A stretch of 6,370 nucleotides of DNA, from positions 1-6,370 of the forward strand of contig JACMQE010000011.1 in the NCBI GenBank assembly GCA_014377145.1, read 5' to 3'. The position numbers and the translations under genes are program-made. Source of the stretch: Glaciimonas sp. (GTDB lineage: Bacteria > Pseudomonadota > Gammaproteobacteria > Burkholderiales > Burkholderiaceae). Numbering within the stretch: position 1 is the first letter of the stretch; the number at the start of each line of letters is the position of its first letter. Below, one piece after another: positions 1 through 5,487 of the stretch. Under the pieces are notes generated by a model. That model had not been told where the DNA came from, searched no databases, and worked only from the letters and a program-made list of their open reading frames with translations.

Positions 1-481
1 CACCACCTGTTGCGGGCCATACAAATGGCCCGCAACGGAAATGCATTTCCGTGGCGGAACGCTCAAGAATCGGCGTTGTCTTCAATTTCTGAAACGTATT
101 GCCACCGTCGGTGCTCACAGCCAATCCGGTTAAAAGTCGATAACGTATGTTGTGGCCCAGCCCAAAGCCAACGTAGTACATAAAGAGGCTTCCATCTTCT
201 GTCTGCACCACCGAAGTTTGAAATACGCCGTTATCGTCGAAGGCGCCGGGAGCGCCGACGTCAAGCACAGGTTGCTGCGAAACTTGCAACACGCGCAAGG
301 GATTTTCTGGATCTACATCGACATAGCCGATTCGACCAACGCCGTGCGCATCACGGCACTGCACGTATAGCCGCAAACTTCCGTCTTTTAAAAATAATGG
401 CGTAGGGCAACTGGCATATTTTCTTGACCACCACAAATCGCCGCTCGGCTGCCATACGACACCGAGTTTTTTCCATTGCAT
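1..481 (-). CDS. Beta-propeller glycosidase-like protein, copy A (C-terminus beyond the left edge)
   Basis: This reverse-strand frame gives 160 codons before the window edge; the protein starts MQWKKLGVVWQPSG and has no stop inside the window. It aligns end to end with the N-terminal half of the complete protein at 3786-4688. Shared blocks are the WKKLG start, the RD in VQCRDAHG, GAFDDNG, the MYYVGF strand, TPILERS and a following E-x-HF block. The repeated short strands and the FDD-G motif suggest the five-bladed propeller of GH43/GH32/GH130-like predicted glycosidases (COG2152 type). Its reaction is unknown; in such clusters it probably acts on a sugar or glycan in the cytoplasm, as no signal peptide is seen. 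The ATG lies one base after the acyltransferase stop (TAA-T-ATG), with a GGAG about seven bases upstream inside that gene, so the two are probably translationally coupled. The frame and family resemblance are sure; the function is not. Confidence 0.85.
   Translation of the reverse strand, partial: MQWKKLGVVWQPSGDLWWSRKYASCPTPLFLKDGSLRLYVQCRDAHGVGRIGYVDVDPENPLRVLQVSQQPVLDVGAPGAFDDNGVFQTSVVQTEDGSLFMYYVGFGLGHNIRYRLLTGLAVSTDGGNTFQKLKTTPILERSATEMHFRCGPFVWPATGG
9..51. repeat. Two abutting perfect palindromes inside coding sequence
   Basis: Positions 9-20 and 25-36 are a perfect 12-bp inverted repeat (GTTGCGGGCCAT / ATGGCCCGCAAC) around a 4-base loop. Positions 36-51 are a perfect 16-bp palindrome (CGGAAATGCATTTCCG) sharing one base with it. 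Both lie inside beta-propeller gene A, over the part encoding E-M-HFRCGPFVWPA. The hairpin would be very stable in the transcript. No T-run follows it on either strand, so it is not an intrinsic terminator. Its role, if any, is unknown. Confidence 0.85.
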
Positions 482-482
482 A

Positions 483-1163
483 TTACTTCTCCGCCAGTTT
501 AAAAAAACGGCGCGCGGATATTTTTGCCGCCTCTGGCTGCAAGCCCCCGAACAACACATTTGGCCCAGTATCTTTGACGATGCTCACCCCAAGTCCGATC
601 CAGTTGTCCTCGCCAATAGTGACATTGTTAGCCAGCGTAGCATTCACGCCCATGAAGGTATTGCAACCAATATTGCAAAAGCCGGAGATCACAACATGTG
701 AAGCAATAAAGCAATGGTCCTGGATGACAGAGTGGTGTCCCACGTGATTGCCGCTCCACAAAACAACATTGCTGCCAACGCGAACAAATGGCTGCAAGGT
801 ATTGTCCTCGAAGATAAAACAGTGCTCGCCAATTTGAACGTTGTGCCAAACAAAGGCCCGGCTACTGACGTAACTCGCGGCACGATACCCCTTGGCTTTG
901 GCTGCCTGGTAGAGACGAGTGCGTAGACGATTTAGCTGCGTGTAGACCAGCGCGGCATAAAACTCCACCTCACTTGGATCAAAGGCGGCTTCTATTTGCT
1001 CAAACGCAACTATGGGCAGGCCGAACAATTCCGTCCGTTTAAGGTACGCCAACTCGACCGCGAACCCGACAACTTCATACTCGGAGTCGTGGGTAAAGCA
1101 TTCATAGGCGACTTCTGCAAACGCGCTATCCCCAATGATCACGATTTTTCTTGTTTTTATCAT
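483..1163 (-). CDS. NeuD/PglD-family sugar O- or N-acyltransferase
   Basis: A 226-residue protein with the two-domain layout of the NeuD/PglD sugar acyltransferases. Residues about 6-100 form a small Rossmann-like domain starting KIVIIGDSAFAE. Residues about 105-200 form a left-handed parallel beta-helix of hexapeptide repeats (VQIGEH, VRVGSN, CNIGCN, VTIGED). The family transfers an acyl group from acyl-CoA to an amino or hydroxyl group of a sugar, usually a sugar nucleotide, in the cytoplasm as a trimer. By rough alignment to PglD, a histidine in the GNHVGHH block (about H143) is the likely catalytic base. The gene starts ten bases after the upstream methyltransferase stop and ends one base before the beta-propeller ATG, so it belongs to the same transcript. 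No good Shine-Dalgarno sequence precedes its ATG. With an aminotransferase two genes upstream, N-acylation of the new amino group is plausible, but substrate and acyl donor cannot be read from sequence. Confidence 0.9.
   Translation of the reverse strand: MIKTRKIVIIGDSAFAEVAYECFTHDSEYEVVGFAVELAYLKRTELFGLPIVAFEQIEAAFDPSEVEFYAALVYTQLNRLRTRLYQAAKAKGYRAASYVSSRAFVWHNVQIGEHCFIFEDNTLQPFVRVGSNVVLWSGNHVGHHSVIQDHCFIASHVVISGFCNIGCNTFMGVNATLANNVTIGEDNWIGLGVSIVKDTGPNVLFGGLQPEAAKISARRFFKLAEK
489..492 (-). promoter_or_regulatory. Ribosome binding site for beta-propeller gene A
   Basis: The reverse strand reads GGAG seven bases before the ATG at 481-479. It lies within the last codons of the acyltransferase gene, which supports this start and suggests coupled translation. 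Confidence 0.6.
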
Positions 1164-1173
1164 GGCGCTTTTT

Positions 1174-1923
1174 TTAGGGCCGCGTAATCAGCACATCTTC
1201 TCGGCGGTTCGCCATAGGAAGTTCTGGGTTCTGTGGAAGTACATAAGCATCAAAGCCTTGCGAGCGTGCACGCTGGAGCAAGGACATAACGACGGCATCG
1301 TCAATCTGGTCGTGCTCTATCTGGCTAAATTCCACTCTAGGACGTTCGTTTGTTTTCATGAACTCTTGGTGGAAACGAACGCCGGCCTCACTTGCAAAAA
1401 AACGTTTGCGCTTGGAGATGTTTGGAATGTCGCCAATCAACATCTGTCCGCCCGGGGCCAACAATGAAAGCGAAACATCCAGAAATCTGAAAAATGCAGT
1501 GTCGACGAACACATAGTGCAGCACGCTGTAGCAGACGATAACATCGACCGCGCCTTTGTAACGGCCGATTAGATCAGGGCAATTAGGATAGAGCGCGGAC
1601 ACTTTTTCGATGAACGGATCGTCAGGTAACAAGTCCAGCATCTCCTTGCTGTCTATAAGCACAAGTTTATGCTCCTGGGCACGACATAAATCGATCAGCA
1701 TTATGGGCAAGTCGCTGCAACCAGGGCCAATGTCAAAAATGCATCGGTTCACAGCTTCAAGGCGTGTCAGTTTCTGAAGGATGTCTGCAAAAATAGCTGC
1801 TTCAAAACCTTTTCGATATGAATCAGGAAAGCCAATTCGCTGATATTTGGATAGCGAACTGTCACTGGCAAGACGACGAAAATATTCGTAGCCAGTATTT
1901 CCAGATTGATTGTTTGAGTCCAT
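1174..1923 (-). CDS. Class I SAM-dependent methyltransferase
   Basis: A 249-residue protein with a class I methyltransferase core. Motif I is FDIGPGCSDLP (residues about 63-73), an acidic end of the second strand is LVLIDSKEML (87-96), and the later strand is VDVIVCYSVLHYV (127-139), followed by LLAPGGQMLIGDIP (154-167). It should use S-adenosylmethionine to methylate a small acceptor; a sugar or sugar nucleotide hydroxyl or amine is the likely target in this setting. The N-terminus (residues 1-55, with YFRRLASD and YQRIGFPDSYRKG) and a C-terminal extension with RREDVLI are probably acceptor-side elements. There are no membrane segments or signal peptide. It begins five bases after the aminotransferase stop and ends ten bases before the acyltransferase, so the genes are almost certainly co-transcribed. 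The methyltransferase assignment is firm; the acceptor is not known. Confidence 0.88.
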   Translation of the reverse strand: MDSNNQSGNTGYEYFRRLASDSSLSKYQRIGFPDSYRKGFEAAIFADILQKLTRLEAVNRCIFDIGPGCSDLPIMLIDLCRAQEHKLVLIDSKEMLDLLPDDPFIEKVSALYPNCPDLIGRYKGAVDVIVCYSVLHYVFVDTAFFRFLDVSLSLLAPGGQMLIGDIPNISKRKRFFASEAGVRFHQEFMKTNERPRVEFSQIEHDQIDDAVVMSLLQRARSQGFDAYVLPQNPELPMANRREDVLITRP

Positions 1924-1928
1924 TAATT

Positions 1929-3038
1929 CTATTCACTTTTTGGATTAGCTGGCCAATGAACTAATGCGGCAATAACTCGATCAACATCCGCCTGGGTCAT
2001 CTGCGGGTAGCAAGGCAATGTAAGGACCTCGTTAGCCAGTTGCTCCGTATTTGGCAAATGGACACTAGTAAATAATTTTCCAAAAACAGGTTGCCGATGA
2101 TCTGGTATTGGATAATGGACCTCTGTAGCAATACCGTGCTCACGAAGGTGCCGACGAAGGCTATCTCTCTCTATGCAGCGAACCACATATAAATGAGCAA
2201 CGTAATTCTCTTCGCCAACAGGAGGGGAAAATATTAAAGGGTTTTTAATTCGGGTCGAATATTCTGAGGCAATACTGCGACGACGAGTATTCCAACCGTC
2301 TAGATGTGGAAGGAATTCTGACAAAATAGCTGCCTGCATCTCATCGAGTCGGCTATTACATCCGCCCGCCAACTCAACTTGGTACTTGGTGGACCAGCCA
2401 TACTGCCTTAAACTTCGAAGTTTTTGATCCAATTCGATATCATTACATACCACGGCTCCACCGTCACCAAGAGCCCCAAGATTTTTTGTTGGATAGAAAC
2501 TAAAACATCCCACATTCCCAAAACTACCCACCTTTTTGCCGTTGATGCAAGCTCCATGCGCTTGCGCACAGTCCTCTATTAGTATTACTTTCGCAGCCTT
2601 ACATATAGCTGAAATTTCAATGATATTTGGATTAGCACGCCCATACAAGTGAGTCACGATAATCGCTTTTGCCCCTTTTTCAATGGCTAGTACAACTTCT
2701 GCTTGCGTAACCATCTGAGTGTTAACGTTAACATCCATAAACAAGGGGATGCTTCCGGTAGCTAAGATTGCCGTGGTGCCATACATTCCAGCATTGGCTA
2801 CTGTCGCTACTTTGTCGCCACCATTTATACCTAGAGCTCGTAGCGCCAGTTCGAGTGCATCTGTTCCATTTGCAACGCCAATGCAATAATTAACCCGTAT
2901 ATATTCAGCAAATGCCATTTCAAAACCAATGACTTCAGGACCAAGGACAAGCCAAGCACGATCCAATACGCGTTTTATAGCGGCATCAATGGCAGCCCTA
3001 TAAAATCCTAAATGAGCGGATAGATTATTAATTAGCAT
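1929..3038 (-). CDS. DegT/DnrJ/EryC1/StrS-family PLP-dependent sugar aminotransferase
   Basis: A complete 369-residue member of the DegT/DnrJ/EryC1/StrS family, of normal length. The phosphate-binding segment is GVANGTDALELAL (residues about 54-66), and the cofactor-stacking aspartate is in IEDCAQAHGA (D156). The Schiff-base lysine is K185 in SFYPTKNLGALGDGG. A typical late motif is NSRLDEMQAAIL (228-239), followed by HYPIPDHRQP near 308-317. The family transfers an amino group, usually from glutamate, onto a keto-sugar nucleotide in the cytoplasm. The KNLGALGDGGA context resembles FdtB/QdtB/WecE-type enzymes for dTDP-keto-6-deoxyhexoses, but C3 versus C4 amination cannot be decided here. The ATG is preceded by a purine-rich AGAGAGAG at 3042-3049. 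It leads a tight run with a methyltransferase and an acyltransferase, which suggests a methylated, acylated amino sugar product. No dehydratase or keto-isomerase is present in the window. Confidence 0.93.
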   Translation of the reverse strand: MLINNLSAHLGFYRAAIDAAIKRVLDRAWLVLGPEVIGFEMAFAEYIRVNYCIGVANGTDALELALRALGINGGDKVATVANAGMYGTTAILATGSIPLFMDVNVNTQMVTQAEVVLAIEKGAKAIIVTHLYGRANPNIIEISAICKAAKVILIEDCAQAHGACINGKKVGSFGNVGCFSFYPTKNLGALGDGGAVVCNDIELDQKLRSLRQYGWSTKYQVELAGGCNSRLDEMQAAILSEFLPHLDGWNTRRRSIASEYSTRIKNPLIFSPPVGEENYVAHLYVVRCIERDSLRRHLREHGIATEVHYPIPDHRQPVFGKLFTSVHLPNTEQLANEVLTLPCYPQMTQADVDRVIAALVHWPANPKSE

Positions 3039-3405
3039 CGACTCTCTCTTGTGTTGAGCTGGTATTTTCTAGCTAGTCCGGGACAAAATCTGTCGAAAAT
3101 TAATTTTTTAAATTGCCCGGTGATCGAACCGCGCACCTTCGCCGTTTGCTGAACGAGGCTAAATGTTAACAATAACTGCAGTGGAATGCAGCACCATAGC
3201 AGAAAAACAGCTGAGTTTCAGACACAGTATCGTCGCCACCCTCTAAGACGTCTAAGTGAGTCGGTCCCGTCTCGGAACTCGTGAGCGCTCCAAAGAGCAG
3301 TCGAATAATCCCGGCCCCAAACTGGAACATGCTTCAAAGTTACCGAAATACCCAGCGAACAGAGCATAAGGCAGAATCCTCTCAAGGGCCGCTTGCAGAT
3401 AGATA
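3039..3405. other. Gap without an intact gene; possible gene remnant
   Basis: This 367-base gap separates the ArnE-like gene from the aminotransferase, while other joins in the cluster are 1-10 bases. On the reverse strand three short frames are open in turn: one reads AEVNIYLQAALERILPYALF, then stops near 3252; another covers about 3218-3330; the third runs on to about 3165. The succession looks like a broken coding sequence, but I recognise no family in it, so the remnant idea is weak. The aminotransferase end holds an inverted repeat (3078-3120), and a promoter for the aminotransferase run may lie here. I see no convincing -35/-10 pair and no intrinsic terminator. Confidence 0.45.
3078..3120. 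repeat. Imperfect inverted repeat with an AT-rich palindromic centre
   Basis: CCGGGACAA at 3078-3086 faces TTGCCCGG at 3113-3120, complementary except for one unpaired base. Between them, off centre, is a perfect 12-bp palindrome AAAATTAATTTT (3096-3107). It lies about 40 bases upstream of the aminotransferase start. No T-run follows the stem, so a terminator is unlikely; an operator or a chance structure remains possible. Confidence 0.5.
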
Positions 3406-3780
3406 TTAACCTCGGCCCGCGACAGCGGTACCAAGCACAATCAATCCCACGCCTATCACTCTTTGGAATGTCAAAGGCTCGCCTAAAAGCCAACCACTTA
3501 GTAGAACCACCACGACGAAATTCAAACTCATAAATGGGTAGGCATGACTCAAATCAAATTTCGTCATGGCAGCCATCCACGCGAGCGATGCCAAAAAAGC
3601 AGCAGCGAACCCGGAAAAAATTACAGGGTCAACGAGAAGAAGAAGAAGAAATTTTAGCTTTTCAAAGGAATCCACCGGGAGTGGTCCAAATTTCACGATC
3701 CGCCATTTAAGAATAAGCTGCCCATAAACAGTAAACACGATTGTCGCAACAATATAAAAATAATCGAGAGGACGTGTCAC
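3406..3780 (-). CDS. ArnE/SMR-like four-helix membrane protein, probable lipid-linked sugar translocase subunit
   Basis: A 124-residue hydrophobic protein with four predicted transmembrane helices at about 8-26, 46-73, 79-99 and 106-122. This is the size and layout of the small multidrug resistance/DMT superfamily. VYGQLILKW in helix 1 and AYPFMSLNFVVVV in helix 3 resemble ArnE, the small subunit of the undecaprenyl-phosphate aminoarabinose flippase. The membrane glutamate of EmrE (E14) aligns with a threonine here, so proton-coupled drug export is unlikely. The expected role is moving an undecaprenyl-phosphate-linked sugar across the inner membrane, alone or with a partner; no ArnF-like partner is seen. 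The start is GTG at 3780-3778, five bases after the beta-propeller stop. No ATG fits, because the next methionines would delete helix 1. Family placement is good; the cargo is inferred. Confidence 0.85.
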   Translation of the reverse strand: MTRPLDYFYIVATIVFTVYGQLILKWRIVKFGPLPVDSFEKLKFLLLLLVDPVIFSGFAAAFLASLAWMAAMTKFDLSHAYPFMSLNFVVVVLLSGWLLGEPLTFQRVIGVGLIVLGTAVAGRG

Positions 3781-3785
3781 AATAT

Positions 3786-4688
3786 TTACTCAAATACGGC
3801 CAAGCCAAAACGGGTCTTACCATATCCGTTCCCATTATACAACATATATCGTTGACCTTTATTTTCAAAAACGAATGGGTATTCGATCATCTCTGAATCC
3901 CACCCTGTTTTGGAGACGTCGATTCCCACTTGCCCATCGAGTCGCTCCCACTGGCGACCATCTTCGGATTCCGCATATCCAATACGATAGGACTGGCCTC
4001 GAAAGGAGTACCACATCCTCCATCGGTGATTGTCACGAATCACCGAGGGACGAGAGATTGCATATTCGTGATCATTTGCAAAATCAATCGACACGAAACC
4101 GTCCCTGCGCCAATTTATGCCGTCAGAAGATTCTGCATATTTTATATGGTATCTGTGTTCCGGTTTTCCTTTGCGCATTCTCCAACCCGTGCACGACAGA
4201 TACCACATTCGCCAAAAATCCTCACCCGGCAAGACACAACAGCTTGCACAAAAATGAGGCTCATGCATAGTGCGGTCAACAATTGGTCCTTCAAAAAGGC
4301 GCTCCCATCTGCCATTGGAGTTCCTTCTTGCGACTCCAACAGCGTTTCTAAATGGGACGGTAACGCCCAAATTGAACCCAACATAATACATTAAGGCATT
4401 CTCAGCCGTCGAAACTACCCAAGACGCTAGCGCACCACTATCATCAAAGGCCCCCAAATTTCCCGGCGAAAGAAGAGGCTCAGTATCTAGATGTAATATC
4501 TGCTTAGGGTTATTCAGATCCAGTAAAAGTGAGCCCGTGTAAGATCGGTTCCCCTCATCCCGCGAACTAAAGTAAACACGAAAAATATCGCCCTCAATGT
4601 GCTCAGCGAATGGCATTGCCGCGTGCGTCGTCATCCATGGGATGGTTCCGTCCGGCTCAAAAACTTGACCTAGCTTCTTCCAATGCAT
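3786..4688 (-). CDS. Beta-propeller glycosidase-like protein, copy B (complete)
   Basis: A 300-residue protein starting MHWKKLGQVFEPDG. An upstream in-frame start at 4733 is open, but I chose ATG 4688 because the paralogue at the left edge begins MQWKKLGVVWQPSG at the equivalent place, and the extra 15 residues overlap the pseudogene. Acidic and aromatic motifs recur along the chain: SSRDEG (41-46), GAFDDSG (79-85), HEPHF (142-146), HEYAISRPSVI (207-217) and DSEMIEYPFVFE (264-275), with repeats such as IKYAESSDGINW and IGYAESEDGRQW. This pattern suggests a five-bladed propeller like GH43/GH32/GH130 relatives. The acidic residues in separate blades could form an active site, but hydrolase, phosphorylase or transferase activity cannot be chosen from sequence. 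No signal peptide is seen, so it is probably cytoplasmic. It ends five bases before the ArnE-like gene. It looks functional although its presumed partner acyltransferase upstream is broken. Confidence 0.87.
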   Translation of the reverse strand: MHWKKLGQVFEPDGTIPWMTTHAAMPFAEHIEGDIFRVYFSSRDEGNRSYTGSLLLDLNNPKQILHLDTEPLLSPGNLGAFDDSGALASWVVSTAENALMYYVGFNLGVTVPFRNAVGVARRNSNGRWERLFEGPIVDRTMHEPHFCASCCVLPGEDFWRMWYLSCTGWRMRKGKPEHRYHIKYAESSDGINWRRDGFVSIDFANDHEYAISRPSVIRDNHRWRMWYSFRGQSYRIGYAESEDGRQWERLDGQVGIDVSKTGWDSEMIEYPFVFENKGQRYMLYNGNGYGKTRFGLAVFE

Positions 4689-4693
4689 GAATT

Positions 4694-5160
4694 CTAAATA
4701 TTCTTCAATCGCATGCTCGGTACACGAGAGCACGCTGTCGCAGCACCACTATGGGCGCCAAAGTTACCAGCGCCAGAAAGAGAAAAAAACATCCACATCA
4801 TCATGTATTTTCTGCCGATAGTTATATGGCTGCCAAGCGTCCCATTCACTTTATAAAGTAAAACTCCCATCTCTACACCTTGGAATATTAGGGCACACGA
4901 ATCAATTAATATATCATCTTTGGTTAGCAAATGATGCCCAACATGACGACCAGCCCGCGAGGTCAAATATCACCCATTTTTTTGAATGCTTGAAGGGGAT
5001 TGTTATCGAAGACGAAACACCCATCATAAATAACATCAGTGTGTGCAACAGTCGCGGGAGTAGTCGCATAGCCTATCAAAATATAACCTCCGTCCTCAGA
5101 ATATTTCGTTCACCAGAATTCATTTACACCTGAATACGCTGTCGCAGAAAAAAGTCATAT
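4694..5160 (-). pseudogene. Decayed NeuD/PglD-type acyltransferase, paralogue of the gene at 483-1163
   Basis: Reverse-strand translation is collinear with about residues 68-226 of the intact acyltransferase but is split between frames. From 5148 the frame gives FSATAYSGVNEFW, then TGA at 5112-5110. It continues with GYATTPATVAHTDVIYDG, CFVFDNNPLQAFKKMGDI and a TGA at 4965-4963. One base away, the frame continues as LTSRAGRHVGHH and then VNGTLGSHITIG, ending at TAG 4696-4694. These match FYAALVYTQLN, CFIFEDNTLQPFVRVG, GNHVGHH and VNATLANNVTIG of the intact copy. Adding one T to the ATATTTGA run would rejoin the frames with the same spacing as the paralogue. The hexapeptide coil near the end is poorly preserved, and the N-terminal domain is not recognisable. 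The remnant sits five bases before beta-propeller B, as the intact copy sits one base before beta-propeller A. Confidence 0.8.
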
Positions 5161-5225
5161 CTATCGCACAGCTAGCCTCTTTCACCATCACGAACAGCAC
5201 GACAATGAACCTCCGTCGAATCCAT

Positions 5226-5382
5226 CTAACAGGCTGCTGAAATACTGGTTTACGTTCCAAAATTCGTCGCAAGCAATGCTCACTACCCCTTCCCTGCATC
5301 GAAAAAATCGCTTGTAGCCCGTTCTACGCTGTCGCGATTTTTCTCTGGCTGTGTCGAGATAGGTATTTCAGCAGCCTGCTAA
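5226..5382. mobile_element. 149-bp MITE-like element with 4-bp target duplication
   Basis: The element proper is 5230-5378. Its ends are a perfect 16-bp inverted repeat, CAGGCTGCTGAAATAC at 5230-5245 and its complement at 5363-5378. It is flanked on both sides by the direct repeat CTAA (5226-5229 and 5379-5382), as expected from a target-site duplication. A CTAA duplication fits the YTAR target preference known for the IS5 group, so a transposase of that kind may have moved it in trans; this is inference. It carries no open frame of note. Inside is a 9-bp inverted repeat, AAAAATCGC (5303-5311) with GCGATTTTT (5334-5342), enclosing a smaller GTAG/CTAC stem, so the RNA would fold strongly. It lies just upstream of the acyltransferase pseudogene and may mark or have caused the loss of its N-terminal part. 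Confidence 0.85.
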
Positions 5383-5487
5383 GCCTCATCAAGATGAATA
5401 TAATAACTTTAGACGGTGAGCTGTTTTAGGAAATAGTGATGCGCAATCGCGACGGTATCCTATATTACGAAAATTAGAATTTTTTAC
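5383..5487. other. AT-rich spacer between methyltransferase and MITE
   Basis: This short non-coding stretch follows the methyltransferase stop. It has a small AT-only inverted repeat (AAAATT-AG-AATTTT, 5470-5483), too weak to call a terminator. On the reverse strand near 5395-5415 a few codons read SKVIIFIL, which faintly resembles the first strand of the acyltransferase N-terminal domain; this may be chance. Confidence 0.35.

Noticed and set aside
152..370. Plus-strand open frame of 72 codons
   Set aside because: It lies antisense inside beta-propeller gene A, whose translation matches its paralogue; the plus frame shows no recognisable domain.
628..883. Short reverse-strand frames inside the acyltransferase gene
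   Set aside because: They are out-of-frame shadows of a gene with clear hexapeptide repeats.
424..1467. Several plus-strand open frames of 63-110 codons
   Set aside because: All are antisense to the acyltransferase, methyltransferase or beta-propeller genes and show no family signature.
3218..3493. Reverse-strand frames of 91 and 62 codons overlapping the end of the ArnE-like gene
   Set aside because: No recognisable family, start codons lie inside a real gene, and there is no ribosome binding site; kept only as a possible remnant in the gap entry.
3875..4394. Plus-strand frames of 131 and 154 codons and a reverse frame of 80 codons
   Set aside because: They overlap the well-supported beta-propeller gene B and show no domain features.
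4689..4733. Fifteen-codon N-terminal extension of beta-propeller gene B
   Set aside because: The paralogue starts at the equivalent of the internal methionine, and the extension overlaps the acyltransferase remnant in another frame.
4694..4966. A stand-alone 90-residue gene
   Set aside because: It begins at a TTG exactly at the frameshift of the acyltransferase remnant and matches only the second half of the paralogue.
5303..5342. Intrinsic terminator within the MITE
   Set aside because: The 9-bp stem ends in a T-run on the plus strand, but its arms are mostly A/T, its loop is large and no plus-strand gene precedes it; it is better read as internal structure of the element.
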